This document shows, in pieces, positions 23,150-36,530 of a stretch of DNA of 64,000 nucleotides; position 1 is the stretch's first letter; each line of letters opens with the position of its first letter. Position numbers and translations under genes: made by a program. Origin of the DNA: Welwitschia mirabilis. Lineage: Eukaryota; Gnetophyta; Gnetopsida; Welwitschiales. The DNA lies in the NCBI GenBank assembly GCA_051453625.1, contig JBOZIK010000001.1:139994364-140058363 (forward strand), given 5' to 3'. The notes beneath the pieces were generated by a model that made no database searches, had not been told where the DNA came from, and worked only from the letters and a program-made list of their open reading frames with translations.

Positions 23150-26100
23150 TCTAAAACCAAATTTTTCCCAAGTACAAAGACCTTAAATATCCTATAATTT
23201 CTATTATGATTGAAAGAAAACATTTAAAACAAGCTCTGTTAGATTTACAAGTTAGTGTTAACTTTCTTCATAATAGTAAGTATAAATAACTAGGCTTGAC
23301 AGATCTAAAAACACTAAACATTAATTGTAACTCATTAGTAATTATCTAAATAAATAATTACAAATAATTGAGGATGTTATTGGTAGGGTAAATAGTTATT
23401 ATTTTCTAATGGACTCTATTGTTTTAGATATGGAAAGATCAGACAATTAATTAGTTCTCATTATCCTAAGAAGACCTTACCTTACAACATATAATGCCCT
23501 TATTAGTTATAAGGATAGTCTAATGACAATTGCTTTTAGCAATATAAAAGTAGAATTAAATTTTTTTAATACCATGAAATTACCTCCTAGTGATAACATA
23601 ATTAAACATATGAAGAAGATGGAGAGTCTCATGCTTGACCAAGGACTTTCCACATATAATAAAGACACCTTCATCTCTGATTTACAAGAATAAGACTAAT
23701 ACATCACTACTTAAAATAAACCTTTTATTAAAGTTAAGCCACTTCTCTAGTATCATCAGTACACATTTTTGGAATTATATCTATTTTCTAATTATGATTA
23801 GTTCTTTTATATTTCCTTCATAATAAAATAAATTGTTAAATATTTTGAGGAAGTAAAAGTAAGTGGTTGATTAGACCTTATCTAACATGAGAGGTATTGA
23901 TTCTATCATTTATATGAATCACATTTATCTTGAAGGAAATATTAAACTTTTCATAAAATAGTAAATAATAATTAATCTAACCTTAAAGGAAGTAGTAACA
24001 AAATTATGTGATAAAACTTTTGAATAATGGAATCATCTACCCTATTTTTAATAGTAAATGAATAAGTCAAATTCAAACTATAGTTAAGAATCTAACGTAA
24101 CCTTAGTAACCCATGAAAAGAATGAAGTCATCCCTACTAGGATAGATATAAAATGAATAATATATATCAACTGTTAAAAACCAAATGCATTTACTATAGA
24201 GTATCATTTTTCTATTTCATTATCAAATCAAATTATTGAACAGTTGCTAGACATCACTATCATTATTTTTTAGATAGATAATATGGATATAACTAGGTTG
24301 TAATTTCTCTTAATAATTAGGATAAAACTATGTTTACCTATCTCTATAAAACATTTACATAGAAATAAATGTTCTTTCATCTTGATAATATTCCACTACA
24401 TTTCTATCATTCATGTTCGGTATTTTTTCTTACTTGTTGAATTCATGTGTAGAAATTTTTATGAATGGTTTTTTAATTCATAAATATTACTTTAAATAAT
24501 TCTTTATCAACTTAAAACTTATTCTTTTTAGAGGTATTGAGAAATGCCTTATTTTAAACAATAAAAATATTACTTAATGGTTAATAAAGGCATAGTCCTA
24601 TGATATATTATTTCTTTATAGGAAATCTAAGTAGATCCTGCAAAAATATCCTTAATTACTCACCAACTACTTCTCAAAAATAAAAAAAGACATTAGATCA
24701 TTCTTAGGACATGAAAGTTATTATAAAAGAGTCATCAAGCTTTAGAAAAATTTTAAACCTCTTTNNNNNNNNNNNNNNNNNNNNNNNNNNNNNNNNNNNN
24801 NNNNNNNNNNNNNNNNNNNNNNNNNNNNNNNNNNNNNNNNNNNNNNNNNNNNNNNNNNNNNNNNNNNNNNNNNNNNNNNNNNNNNNNNNNNNNNNNNNNN
24901 NNNNNNNNNNNNNNNNNNNNNNNNNNNNNNNNNNNNNNNNNNNNNNNNNNNNNNNNNNNNNNNNNNNNNNNNNNNNNNNNNNNNNNNNNNNNNNNNNNNN
25001 NNNNNNNNNNNNNNNNNNNNNNNNNNNNNNNNNNNNNNNNNNNNNNNNNNNNNNNNNNNNNNNNNNNNNNNNNNNNNNNNNNNNNNNNNNNNNNNNNNNN
25101 NNNNNNNNNNNNNNNNNNNNNNNNNNNNNNNNNNNNNNNNNNNNNNNNNNNNNNNNNNNNNNNNNNNNNNNNNNNNNNNNNNNNNNNNNNNNNNNNNNNN
25201 NNNNNNNATTACCTTATTAGTAAAGAAGTCTCTTTTGACTAGATCTAAGAGTATTAATAATGTTTTGTAAGCTCAAATAAAAACTTACCACAACATCCAT
25301 CATTCAACTTCTTGATTGTAAGTTATTCTTTGAAATAATATGCAATGCTATTAATTATGGTATTAGTTTCATATTGGAACAAAAATTGGTTAAGAAATTA
25401 ATAGTGATTTGCTATGTATGAAATACATTAAGTAACACTTAACTAAATTACATGGTCACTAAATAGGAGATCTTAATAGTAGTATTTGCATTAGAAAAGT
25501 TTATGCAATGCCTACTAGGTTTTAAGATTATCATTTACATAGAAATTTCAGCCCTTAGATTCCTCTTTATCAAAAGGATCCTAAGCATATACTAATTAAA
25601 TGGACTCAGCTATTATAAGAATCTGATTTAGAGATCAAGAATAAAAAGAGTTTCAACAACATTATAGTTTATATATTTCTTATATAACACAAAATGAATT
25701 ATATGAAAACCTTCCCATCAATAACAATTTTATCAACGAATTCCTTTTCTTTGTTTTAGAGGTTTCTTGGTTTTTTAATCTTGAAAATTACTTAGTTTGC
25801 AAGATTGTTCCTTATCATTAGAACTTTAATAATAGAAAGAATCTCCTAATTCAAGTTAGGCACTCCTTTTGGGATATCCCACATCTATTTAAATATTAAC
25901 CTAATTAAGTTATTCATAGATGTATTTCTTATTTCTAAATTCATGATATTCTTAAGATTTATCAATTTGATACCTATGATGTTCATTATTATGATATTAA
26001 AAGTGCCACTAAAGTTCTTAACTTGGATTTTATTGGTTATTAAATTTTAATATTGCATATCCTTATTATAGAAACTATAAAAATTGTTAAAAACTTGGTA

Positions 26101-26870
26101 TCCTCATAAGAAGGTACATAATTTCTTTGAAACCTATCCTTGTGATTGAACCTTTTGATGTATGAGGTATTTATTTTTGGGTCCTTATTCTAATTTAAAT
26201 GAATATTAATATATCCTCATTTTAATTTATTACATCACTAAATGATAGAATCTTGTGCTTATAAAAAAAAGGAAAAATATATTAACAATATTTAATTTTC
26301 CTAGGGCATTTATTAGTGATGAACGTCCTTATTTTTATAATAAGACATTTAACAAACTCTTAGCCAACATGGGATACTCATAAGATCATAATATCTTACC
26401 ACTCCTAGACTAGTGAATAAGATAAAATTGCTAATAATGCCCTATAGATTAGTCTATAGTAAAGCCTATCATCTCCTTATGAACTAGAACATAAGGCTTA
26501 TTAGAAAATGAAGCATATGAATTTGGACCTTAAAGTAGTAGGAAAACAAGAAGCTATCTAACTCAATGAGTTAGATGAGATTATAAATGATGCATATAAG
26601 AACATAAAAATTGATGAGAAAAAGATGAAAAACCTACATAATCAAAACATCCTTAGAAACATGTTTTATAAGGAGATCTATTTTTTCTTCATAATTCAAG
26701 GTTACATTAATTTCAAGAAAAACTAGTTTCTAAATGGAAAGTTACTTATGTACTAAAATAAGTACTACTAAATGGTGTGTTTATTATTGGAAACCATAAA
26801 ACTCCTAAGTTTTCAAAGTTAATGTCCATTACCTTAAGAATTTTCATCCACCTTTCTATATATTTATGAG
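23150..26870 (+). pseudogene. Gypsy pol remnant (protease, RT, RNase H, integrase)
   Basis: Protease: ALLDLQVSVNFL from about 23228, where the family has an Asp-Leu-Gly type motif, and LRRPYLTTYNALI near 23480. RT: a LNILRK block near 23840, LTLKEVVTKL near 23975, and IRSFLGHESYYKR just before the gap. RNase H: FEIICNAINYGISFILEQ near 25330, and VFALEKFMQCLLGFKIIIY near 25480. Integrase: AFISDERPYFYNKTF near 26300, then an unusually clear tail with TQxNELDEIRNDAY-like and YLKNFHPP blocks at 26550-26850. All are interrupted by stops and frameshifts. It would encode the enzymes for cDNA synthesis and insertion of a gypsy element. Confidence 0.75.
24765..25207. other. Assembly gap, 443 N
   Basis: A non-round size suggests an estimated scaffold gap. 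The protein pattern on the two sides (FLGHESYYKR...KP before, SKEVSFD after) is normally separated by only a few codons. Confidence 0.95.
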
Positions 26871-28230
26871 TTTATAAGACCTATTGACCTAGTTAATGAC
26901 CTTTAATATTTAATCCCATGATAAGTGATCTTTATATCATTTTAATTATTAGTTGAGATTGGGTACATTTATGATATTTGAGAGAAAGTAGTGCTTATTT
27001 TGAGTTATATTATTGAAGTTACATTTACTTAAGGTCTTTAATTTATAAAGGGAAATGGATGAAAAGGTAAGATCTACCTTCAAGATGTACTCTTTATTTT
27101 TCAAATATTCATGCGAATAAGATTATTTCTTATTTAGGATAATGAGCTAATGACCTTCCATTTATGTCTATAAAAACTACATATTATAAGTATACTTAAA
27201 ATAAAAAATATATCTCTTCTCCAAAATCTCTTCATCTTTTATTAATTTTACTAGGTTTAGTTAACTACATCAGAGCTATGGATGCACACTAATAATATAC
27301 CTCTAATGATTTACTTATGGCATCTTTAATTGCATCAGGGCTATTAATACTTAATGGAAATGTAGCATTGATTTATTCATAAAAATCATGCTTTAACTCT
27401 ATATGAAAATACTTCCATAATTTTGGATTCTTAGTGAGATTAAAATACTTAAAATGGAGTTACCCTTAATTGTAGAAAGGAAAGTTGAATAAAACATTAA
27501 GGTGGAGATTGAAGACCTTCTATGCTTTATTTTATTTAATAGTTACACATAGGATTTGCTTACTAACTCTTTGATTTTATAAGTTTACTTAGTTAATACT
27601 TTACTTAAATGAAAATTTAATCCATAAAGTAAAGTTTAAAATGCAAAAATTTTAATAAAAAAGATCATTAGCTTGGGTGAGTTGTCTTCTTTACTCATAG
27701 GAGGTATAGTTCAAATATCATAATCATTCACATCACCATTTATATTTAATATCTATTTAATTCATCATAATTTTCTATTTTTACATTTAACATTAATTCC
27801 ACTCTATGAAAAATAAACATTATAATGCATACATGTTTTTTTCCCAAATTGACTTTTTACCTCATGATTATAAAAAAGAAAACTTAAACTATTAGCAGTT
27901 AAAGAGTGTGACTTATTATTAGATAGTTTTCTTGCATTTTTTCTTTGAAATAAAAAGAGATATATAGAAGATATTTTTTCTTTATTGACAATGTGACTCT
28001 TCTCAAATTTTTCTTTTAAGTCTTTCTATTTTAAAAACTTTAAAGATGAAGTATGATTTTAGTTGGGGGTATTGCCTTCATGTTTTTTAGAAAATTCCTA
28101 GTTTTGATGCCTTATGTTTTAAAAAAATTGGTAAAACTTTTTTCAAAATAATTGAATAATTTTCCTTAAGATTTTTAATGTTAGTTATCATTTATCACAT
28201 TTTTTGTTAAGGGTCTGGTAAACATTTGAT
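26871..28230. other. Non-coding region between gypsy pol and 3' LTR
   Basis: Dense stops in all frames. Athila/Tat-type elements often carry long non-coding or extra-ORF sequence here; I recognise no protein in it. Confidence 0.45.
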
Positions 28231-28237
28231 TAGGGGG
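28231..28237 (+). promoter_or_regulatory. Gypsy polypurine tract
   Basis: taggggg lies directly before TGTGATAACATG, the inferred LTR start. Confidence 0.6.
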
Positions 28238-29550
28238 TGTGATAACATGTAAACATTAACATTTTAGATCAAGTGTTTAAAGCTAATTTAGCTTAAGGAA
28301 GATATTGAAATAATTATTTTGTCATAAAGTTATGCCTTTCATTAGTTTTAATGCTAATTATGAAGCTATGCAATTTTTCATGGTAAATTTAGATAGTTAA
28401 CTAAAATTTAAAGAATGATGTAAAAGATGAAAGCAGTCTTATAGAGAACACTGGTAATGTCAACAACCTTTATATTAATAACTTTATTTGAAAATAAATC
28501 ATCTTTAAAATTACATTCTAAATATATCATGGGCTTATGCTTGGATTATAATTGTGGATCTACTCAGTTATAACATCCAATTTAATCATGATCTTCAGTA
28601 GCATGTGGTAATAACATAGAGATACATGATAGTAATAGGACAAACCTGTAGTAATGACATGAAAATTAAGTAATAATGACATGTTATAGTGGCATGTAAT
28701 AGTAAGGATAAATGGTAATGACACTAGTTGATGAAAGAATCCTATTACAAAGGCTACATGTTAAAATCTTCATAATAATCCTAAAAACACTACAAGATGA
28801 AGATTCCAACCACGTCACCAAATGATATAAGATGATGAATCTTAATCATCCCACTTTATACAAGAAGATAAAGATTTCACCTAATGTTAGAGGATGAAAT
28901 CTTATCCATCTAACCTACTACTATGAGACAAAAGAATCCAACTACCTTAACCCTAGCTTTGTTGATAAAAAGAGCCAAGATCCATTCATTATAATCAATT
29001 CTTGATGGTGAAAGATTTGATACCTTCATATTATAATTATCTTCATCATGTTACACTAACATCTCTTTGGGAATGGGCTAGCCTTAAGGCTAAGGTGATG
29101 AGTTTATATCATATGTAGCCTCTTTCTTGAATGTAAGGCATTTCCTTAGGATTAATATATTTATAGTTTTCCTTTTATTTCAATTTATAATTTACATTAT
29201 ACTTGTATTACCTAAATGAAACCACTTCCATGTTAATAATTTATTATTTCAAAAGTATCTTTATGCTTATAGCTTTATTAGTAGTTTGTAACTACTTGGT
29301 GATCCTTAGGCATTAACCTTTATCCTTTTCATGCATACATTAAGACTGTGATGGATAAAGTAACATAGAGATTTCATCACTACTCATGTGATAAATGAGA
29401 TTATGTTACCATGACTTAAGCCTCAATGACTTTGCATTGTTTTAAGGTAAATAAGGAAATTCCACTATATTCTTGAATAGAGTTTTATTTCTCGGATTTT
29501 TTAGGTTAGTTGAGAGTTACTTTGCTTCCTACCTTTATCATTAAGAAAAT
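28238..29550 (+). repeat. Gypsy 3' LTR
   Basis: It starts TGTGATAACATG and is homologous along most of its length to 47513-48800 and 49965-51250. Shared landmarks are runs of short 'gtaataacat' and 'ggcatgtaatagta' motifs, a gggctagccttaaggctaa-like palindromic block, and aaatgagattatgt near the end. The right end is approximate. Confidence 0.6.
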
Positions 29551-29814
29551 TTCTTAATAATCTTTTAACTTATAGATTTATCTATTTTTGCATGATTATT
29601 TATATGCCTAACTATTATATTTGGCTATCTCATTGTCCTTTGAAAAGAACAATAGCTAAGCCTCATCTAGTTTTAATATAAGTTTAACTCACAAATACTA
29701 CATATATTTTTTAGCATCTATATACTTAATATGTTATTGATAAATTATTGCAACATTTTATTTAGTAAGATTTTTCTAAAAATAAATCATTTAGATAGGA
29801 AACTCACTTAGTAG

Positions 29815-30060
29815 TATTAAGGGTTCATGTGGAAGTGAAATAGACCATATAAAATATTAATTAAAAAAAATAAAAATACAAATGCATAGAAATTAAAAAT
29901 AGATGAATTAGTTTTACTAATAAATTTATAAATTAAATTAATAGATTACAATTGAATTATACACATTTAGTATTTTAAAATATAGTTCGCATATGACATA
30001 ATGAGATGCAACTCTTTACATTATTTTACTAAAAGTAATTAACTAATTAATTTGCATAGT
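29815..30060. repeat. Dispersed repeat, copy A
   Basis: It shares with 62255-62745 the ordered blocks 'gaagtgaaatagacca/caaaagtgaaatagagta', 'agattacaattgaattata/aaattacaattgaatcata', 'gagatgcaactctttac/gagatgtaaatctttat' and 'attaactaattaatttgcatag/attaactaatttatttacatag'. Family unknown. Confidence 0.5.
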
Positions 30061-30840
30061 TTTTGTCATGACCCAATCTTGGATTGAACTTGAGAAGCAC
30101 AAAAAAAATGATTTTTTCCATAAATTGACTTACATGATATAATTATTTATTAGAGTGGATTAATTAGTTTGTAACTAACAGAATTACCTCTCAATTACCC
30201 ATAGGATACATTTCAATAGAACTATATGAGGATAACTCATCTGTCTAATACCACATCCCATCTTATGGTTATATAGGGAAAAAACCTATTTAGGAACACA
30301 TCATAGGAGTGTGTAAATTGTGGTTGAATGATTGATGGCATCAATAGCTAAGCAATCACTCCTAAATATCCTCATCTAGAGGAGCTTAGACCACATGTTC
30401 TATATAAGATTTCATTTCCATCTTTACTAATATGCATGAGCATATAATAGATCAAGGTAATACATGTCAATAACATGTAGGTAAAATTATGCATAAACCA
30501 AAGCAAGAACACAATATTCAACCCAACTAGGATAAGAGTAAGATGACACACTAAAATAGAATAATACCCAAAAATGTATCACACACACATATACATACAT
30601 AAGCATCATAGGTATTTCCAAAAATATAAGAGACAACCAATAAGAAACTCTCAAGGTTACAACATTTATTCCTACTAAGGAATTATAATGCATGAAATAA
30701 ATCTTATATAGTTATCCAAATGTAAATATAGTGAAACCCCTAGTTACTTGGCTAAAATATCCATTAGACACATGGAAGCTAAGTATGTTAAGAGGTTTCT
30801 CGATTTTATCCCTGATATTAGTCTATGCTAATGGAAGGGA

Positions 30841-30856
30841 TATATATATATATATA
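30841..30856. repeat. (TA)8 microsatellite
   Basis: Sixteen bases of uninterrupted TA. Confidence 0.8.
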
Positions 30857-32674
30857 ACCATTGGTAGACCCATCAATTATGCATGTAAAGAGATCCCTCA
30901 AATCTCTCCCTCATCTTAGTATCAGATAATGTAAGGGATAATATCAATAATATAACATCATGCATAAATGTAGTTAACACTTAGGTATACATGCTCACAC
31001 ACATCATTTTGTTAGGATACCTCATGGTTTGTTCTTTTATAACACAATATAATGAATCTAATAATATCTAAATATATAAAATTCCCAAAGGAAGTAGAGA
31101 ATATGCCACTAAATTTAATCACTAGTCTCAATAGACTTGTTATAATAGAAGTTAAAAGATAGAAGGAGCTAATTATGTGCCTAGCTATTTTTCAATGAGC
31201 ATCATAAAAAAATCACTAATTATATATCATTTTGTATACAAGGTAAAAAATAACTACTAAAAGCATTTAATTCATGAACATGTAAGATAATAAATTCAAG
31301 GGTACATACATAGATTTCAATAATGCATATTGACATAACCATAAATACTAAAGAATGTGATAAACCTGCATCATTGGGTAACTATACCATGCATAATATA
31401 ATTACATTAAATTACATAATTACATACCATTATAATAGGGTTGCTTACAATGTAACAAATAATAAAAATGAATTTAGCCAAACTATACCCTGTATACATG
31501 TTTATATATTTACCTCTAAAGGCTAGCACAACATAGTAAAATTTTAAATTATCTAAATCTTGATTTGAGTTCAAGGTATTCTCAGCCCTGACTTTATGGT
31601 TTCTATTTTATTGTTGACATGCCAACTTAATAGCTTAAGGTGAATCAAAAGTATGTATTCTATAATTAACATGTATCCTAATTAAATTAACTATTAAGTT
31701 AAATATAGTTACATGTAATCTTATACTATTTTTAAACAGAATTTTTAAATACTTAATACACCATAAAAATTAAGAAATAAAGTATGACTATGATTGATTA
31801 ATTACCCTGCTAAATATATAATCAATGAAGTATTAGCATGAGTAGTGACTAATCATTGAATGCCCATGTTACATAGCTAGATAAACTAATATCACATTGA
31901 ATTTCAACTATATATTATGAGAAATGAATAGAGATGTGGTAGAAATAGAATCCTACCATATTAAGCAGGGAAAGACGTGAAAATATCTAAGACTAACTTC
32001 TTACTTAAGGGGAAACAACTAACACGTATATGTATTATTAGGAGGTACATTAATTCATTGCGTTAAAACATAAAAGAAAATATAACACATAATTCTAAAA
32101 ATATAAATAAGAGGATAAATAAATAAATGCATAAACATTATTAAAATGTTCATATGACTTTAGGTCTTAATTAATCATTTTGAATGATGATAGTAACACC
32201 CCATCTAGAAGATACAAAAGGGTATGGAAAAACATAAAATATAAAGTAACTTAAGTAGTCACTAAAAATAAAATTGATAGAGAATGAAGGTGATTAAGGA
32301 TTATAAACATGTACCCTAAAGAATTATGATGAGAGGTTTTTACATTCTATGTGTTGACATGGATTTAAACATAGTTCCTAGGTGCATTCTAAAACTATGA
32401 GATAAGGACCTAATGGTTACACTCTCCATTGTGAAGCAAGAAGCATATTTAATAAGAATGCCACTTGAAAAACATGCAATGTCAATAAAAGAGAACACCT
32501 ACTAGAAATACTATACTAAATTCAATAGAAGATGCATAGAGAGATAACTAATAACAACATGTAATAATAGAAAAAAAAGGCAATGAATAAGAATATGAGG
32601 GAACATCAAATATTAAAAAGATATAGCCTCTTTCAATGTAAGGAAAAAAGAAATAATAATAATAAAAAAGGTAA

Positions 32675-32722
32675 ACATTATAAATTACATTTAATAATGA
32701 TGATACATTATAAATTACATTA
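32675..32722. repeat. Short direct duplication
   Basis: The block acattataaattacatt occurs at about 32675 and again at about 32704. Confidence 0.6.
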
Positions 32723-33265
32723 TAAAAATCATATCCTATGAAAAGTCTATTTACTGCTATGATCCATAAAGTTACAAGTACTAAATGCTTTCGTTGAAAC
32801 ACTCATCTAGATAAATGGGTGCAGAAAGAAGGAAAGCATCACTAGGATTTTCCATGTAAAATGTAAGAAATTAATTGACTGTAATGGCATTAGCAGTAAG
32901 AATAATGCCATTTGAATTAAATTGTACTTGTTTTTCTTTGAATTCTCCTATGAAATATATTATGGCCTCTTCAAATTATGGAGAAACTAAAAATATGTAT
33001 TGTTTTACTCTCATGCTTAACAAAATAATCACCAAAGCATTTAGTGTCAAATAGTTTACCTTTGGCATTGAGAAATTCAATGTCTCTACTATTGTAATCC
33101 TTGAGTATTGATAAGATTTTTGCCAAGTGATGGAGGGAATGCACGGATAGAACTCATTCAATGCATTAAATTCAAATGAGGCTAATTAGACATTCTAGAG
33201 CTCCCCCTCCTCTCCTTATTTGGGTGTATAGTAATTTTCAATCATATCTTTCATCAAAAAAATTA

Positions 33266-33463
33266 TTGCTATCTTCAAAGCTTCTACATGTCATTTTCAT
33301 CATAAGTTGAGATAATTACAACATAACATGCGAAAACTAGTACTAGCTATTCTATGATGTAAGTTTGCTATCTTCAAATCTTCTACATGTCATTTCCATC
33401 ATAAGTTGAAATATTTACAACATAACATGTGGAAACTAGTACTAGCGATTCTATGATGTAGGT
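33266..33463. repeat. 99-bp tandem duplication
   Basis: Copy 1 (33266-33364) and copy 2 (33365-33463) both begin ttgctatcttcaaa and end ttctatgatgta(a/g)gt. They differ at about ten positions. No protein is recognised in it. Confidence 0.8.
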
Positions 33464-34719
33464 GAGAGTGCTTTGAGAGGACTAGCACATGACTGTTTAT
33501 TTACTATGAAATGCTATTTCCTCAAAGAAATTTTGTCTCTTTATGAAAATAAAAAAGCTTGAGGAAACAATTCTAGAAGCTAATGAACTTGGTAGAATAT
33601 AATCTAAAATAGCCCTAGCCATTGAATAAATTGATCAAAGAAATCATAATCATGAAGCTTCAAGTATTCATGGCAATTTTAGTAGTAATAATTACTTTAG
33701 TGTTTTCAGTAGTTTCTTGGATGATGATTGGATCTTTGAATACAACAAAATTCTCTTCATGTCTTATTCTGCATTTTTAGTAAAACATCTATAGGATTTT
33801 TTGAGGAGCACTATTTTTGTATGATTATCTACTTATTATGATTTTATCATTAACTCTTTTGTCACTCATGATTTGCTTACAGAAAATGTTTTAATCATTT
33901 AATCTTTGATTTTCCATGTGCTTATTATCATAGAACTTGAAATGAAGACCATTCTTTGGATTCTCTTCTCGACGAACTTATGAGAAAACTAAGATGCTAA
34001 AAAATGATAATATTTAACCAATATGAAGAGAAAAAAAAATTAAAGGCTATTAAATAAACACCCTCTCTATTGTCACACTAAGCATGTAGATTTACTGAGC
34101 CACATTGTTTCACATCCTAAGGTACACACTATGTATCCAAGCTTACTTTCTTACTATGCTCTTGGGTTTGATATTTTTGGTAATCTGTATACTACTTAGC
34201 ATGATACTATGCATTCCTTCCCTAGAGCAGGACAAAAGGTTATGTAATTTTCATCAAATGAATAGCCTACTTCACTAAAACCTCAATGATTAGTCTACTT
34301 TAAATAAATGTTTTCCATTTGTAATCTCCATAGAGCTTTTTTTCTTTAAAGCTTCCTATAGATATTTAAAGGCTTTCCTACAAACTCTAGTTTAACAACA
34401 CCTAACTCTACAGCCATATCATTTTGTGCCCTCAAGCATCCACTTCTTAAATGCTATGTCTCCATCTCTTTCACTTGCATCATTACCATAAGCATCTATC
34501 CTAACTCTCAAATAGCTTTTTACTTCTTTACCGAATTTCCTAGTATGCCATAATTACTTCATTGATGTTATTTGATACTTGTACTTACTGCACTTAATAA
34601 TGCCTACCTAAGCCTAGAAATTTTCTTTCTTCAAAGTTAAGGGAATTTACATCAACTCCTCATGTAGGTTGATTAAATTATCCCTTAGAGTATTTTCTAT
34701 ACCTTTTTTTAATATACAT

Positions 34720-34724
34720 ATATT
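34720..34724. repeat. Copia 3 target site duplication, left
   Basis: atatt precedes the left LTR and is repeated exactly after the right LTR at 44426-44430. Confidence 0.8.
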
Positions 34725-36046
34725 TGTTGGATTGATAATCCTAGAGGAGGGATGAATAGGATTCTAAAAATTTAATGAATAATTTTTAGATAAAAGAAAA
34801 CTTTTCTTAAAAAAGAATCACTAAAAAATTATGCATAAACACTAAAAGTATTCTGAAAACTAAAAATAATAGAAAGCATAGAAATACCAATCATATATAC
34901 ACAAGTTTTTTAGTGGTTCAAAAAAACACCTACTCCATTCTCGATGATCAGCTTTTATTTAAGCCTAATCCGAATCTCTATTAAACTCTTCCCATATTGC
35001 AAGTTCACCTATAATCTTTACAAATGAACTTTTTCTAAAGGCTTAGTCTGAACCTTTTTATAAAAAAGCTTAAAAGTGATGGTAGTATGCTTAAGTGCAT
35101 AGGTATTACTCAATCTTTGGCTCAATGAAACTAATGAATTACTTCTCTTGAAGATGATACAATTTAGGAATAATAAAGTGCTACAGATCTGACCTTGTAT
35201 GCAAGGATACAATAGATGTTGGTTCATCTTTGGTGAGAAATGGAATGTCAAAAGAATACAATGATCAATCCACAAGGTTCAATAGTTTAATAAAAGGTGT
35301 AATAGTGATTTAACTCTTGAATATTTACAATGGAAGGATTTTAGGATTAACACAAGTGAAAATGTACTTCTAAAGGCCATGAGATGTCTACATAATAGAT
35401 ATAAAACTTATTTTTCTATCTTGGTGGATTGACCCTTCAAACATCTAGCTGACCCCTCTTGGTGTGGTTACTTAAACATGGCATCTAAGTGAACTTTTTG
35501 GTCTTTCCAGTTTCTTATGGCTACACATCTAGTCAATCTCTTAGAGTCTAGTTAACCACTCATCTAGTCGCCCATATATTTGTTCAGTCACTTGCTTGAT
35601 TCTAATAAAATCCATCTCAGTTTTTCTACATTAGGTTAGGTTAACTCCTCAACAATACGGTTGACTCCTTACTGATCGGGTATGAAGTATTGATGCTCAG
35701 TTCTTAGATCTAGTTGACCCCTTAGGTGTTTGATCAACTACTTAAACAATCAATTTAAGAGTATCAAGTATGCAGTTCTTAGGTTTGGTCAATACCTTAA
35801 ATGTCTAGTTGATTCCTCTAGATTCAGTTCATTTCTAAGAGTTTTCTCTAGATGTGGTTGAACCTTAGAAGTTTGGTTGATCCCTTAAGAGGGTAAAAAA
35901 AACTTGACAAGTTTTAGGATCAAAATGTAATATTCATTACTTTAACTTTTGAAGTGCAAGTGATCAATATTTTTTACACAAAATACAATAAATTGTGCTA
36001 CATAGAAAACATTAGTTTGACATCAATTAGTAGTAATAATTTAACA
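34725..36046 (-). repeat. Copia 3 3' LTR
   Basis: On the plus strand it runs from tgttggattgataatcctag to atttaaca. It aligns along its whole length with 43104-44425. It contains many degenerate gttgacccctta-like motifs, as in the copia 2 LTR. Confidence 0.9.
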
Positions 36047-36058
36047 TTCTCCCCCTTT
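36047..36058 (-). promoter_or_regulatory. Copia 3 polypurine tract
   Basis: The minus strand reads aaagggggagaa immediately before the LTR start TGTTAAAT. Confidence 0.8.
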
Positions 36059-36451
36059 GACATTGATGGCAAACATTTTCTTAGTTGAGGAGATTAGATT
36101 TTGAAAAAATCCACCTTACAAAATATCTATTAATTTTTACAAAAATATTAAACCTTTTATATCAAATTAGACAATTTGATAAGATCTCAAATTTTGTCAA
36201 AATTTAAAGATAAATTTGAATGCCAAAAATATATATGATAAACAACATTTTGATAATAAAAAAATTTATTAACCATAATATATACTAGTAATTTTAGTTC
36301 ATATTGAAAATAGATGTGCACTAAAAATTTGAGATATAAATTATAGAGCATAAGAACAAGTACAAATTCTAGTACTAAAAGATGATCATTACAATAAAAA
36401 GTGATTATTAAGAGAAAATATATCTGAAAGCATTAAACACAACTAACTAAT

Positions 36452-36472
36452 TCTCCTCCTTTTAACATCAAT
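36452..36472 (-). promoter_or_regulatory. Second, internal polypurine-like motif in copia 3
   Basis: The minus strand reads ttgatgttaaaaggaggaga about 410 bp before the terminal PPT, which reads caatgtcaaagggggagaa. Copia 2 has the same arrangement. Confidence 0.5.
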
Positions 36473-36530
36473 TATGAAGGAGAGAAATACACACAAGTAT
36501 GAAAGAAACACATAAGTATAAAAAAAATAT

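Larger units (their letters stand above)
23150..29550 (+). mobile_element. Ty3/gypsy element, Athila/Tat-like, 5' truncated
   Basis: Protease, RT, RNase H and integrase occur in that order on the plus strand, the Ty3/gypsy order. They are followed by a non-coding stretch, a polypurine tract (28232-28237) and a 3' LTR starting TGTGATAACATG. The protein patterns fit the plant Athila/Tat branch. The 5' LTR, PBS and most of gag are missing; the left end lies next to copia 2. Stops and frameshifts are dense, so it is inactive. A run of 443 N lies inside RT/RNase H. Confidence 0.75.
29551..34724. other. Unassigned A+T-rich DNA
   Basis: No gene is recognised. Open frames are short and unlike known proteins. 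It holds a dispersed repeat (29815-30060), a (TA)n run (30841-30856), a small duplication near 32.7 kb and a 99-bp tandem duplication at 33.3 kb, listed separately. Parts around 30.2-30.4, 32.2 and 34.1-34.6 kb look like ordered repeat sequence, but I cannot name the family. Confidence 0.45.

Noticed and set aside
24711-25220. A 169-codon plus-strand frame
   Set aside because: It is open only because it crosses 443 N. The real sequence at its start is gypsy RT in another frame.
33266-33463. CRISPR-like repeat
   Set aside because: Only two adjacent copies without spacers, in eukaryotic transposon-rich DNA.
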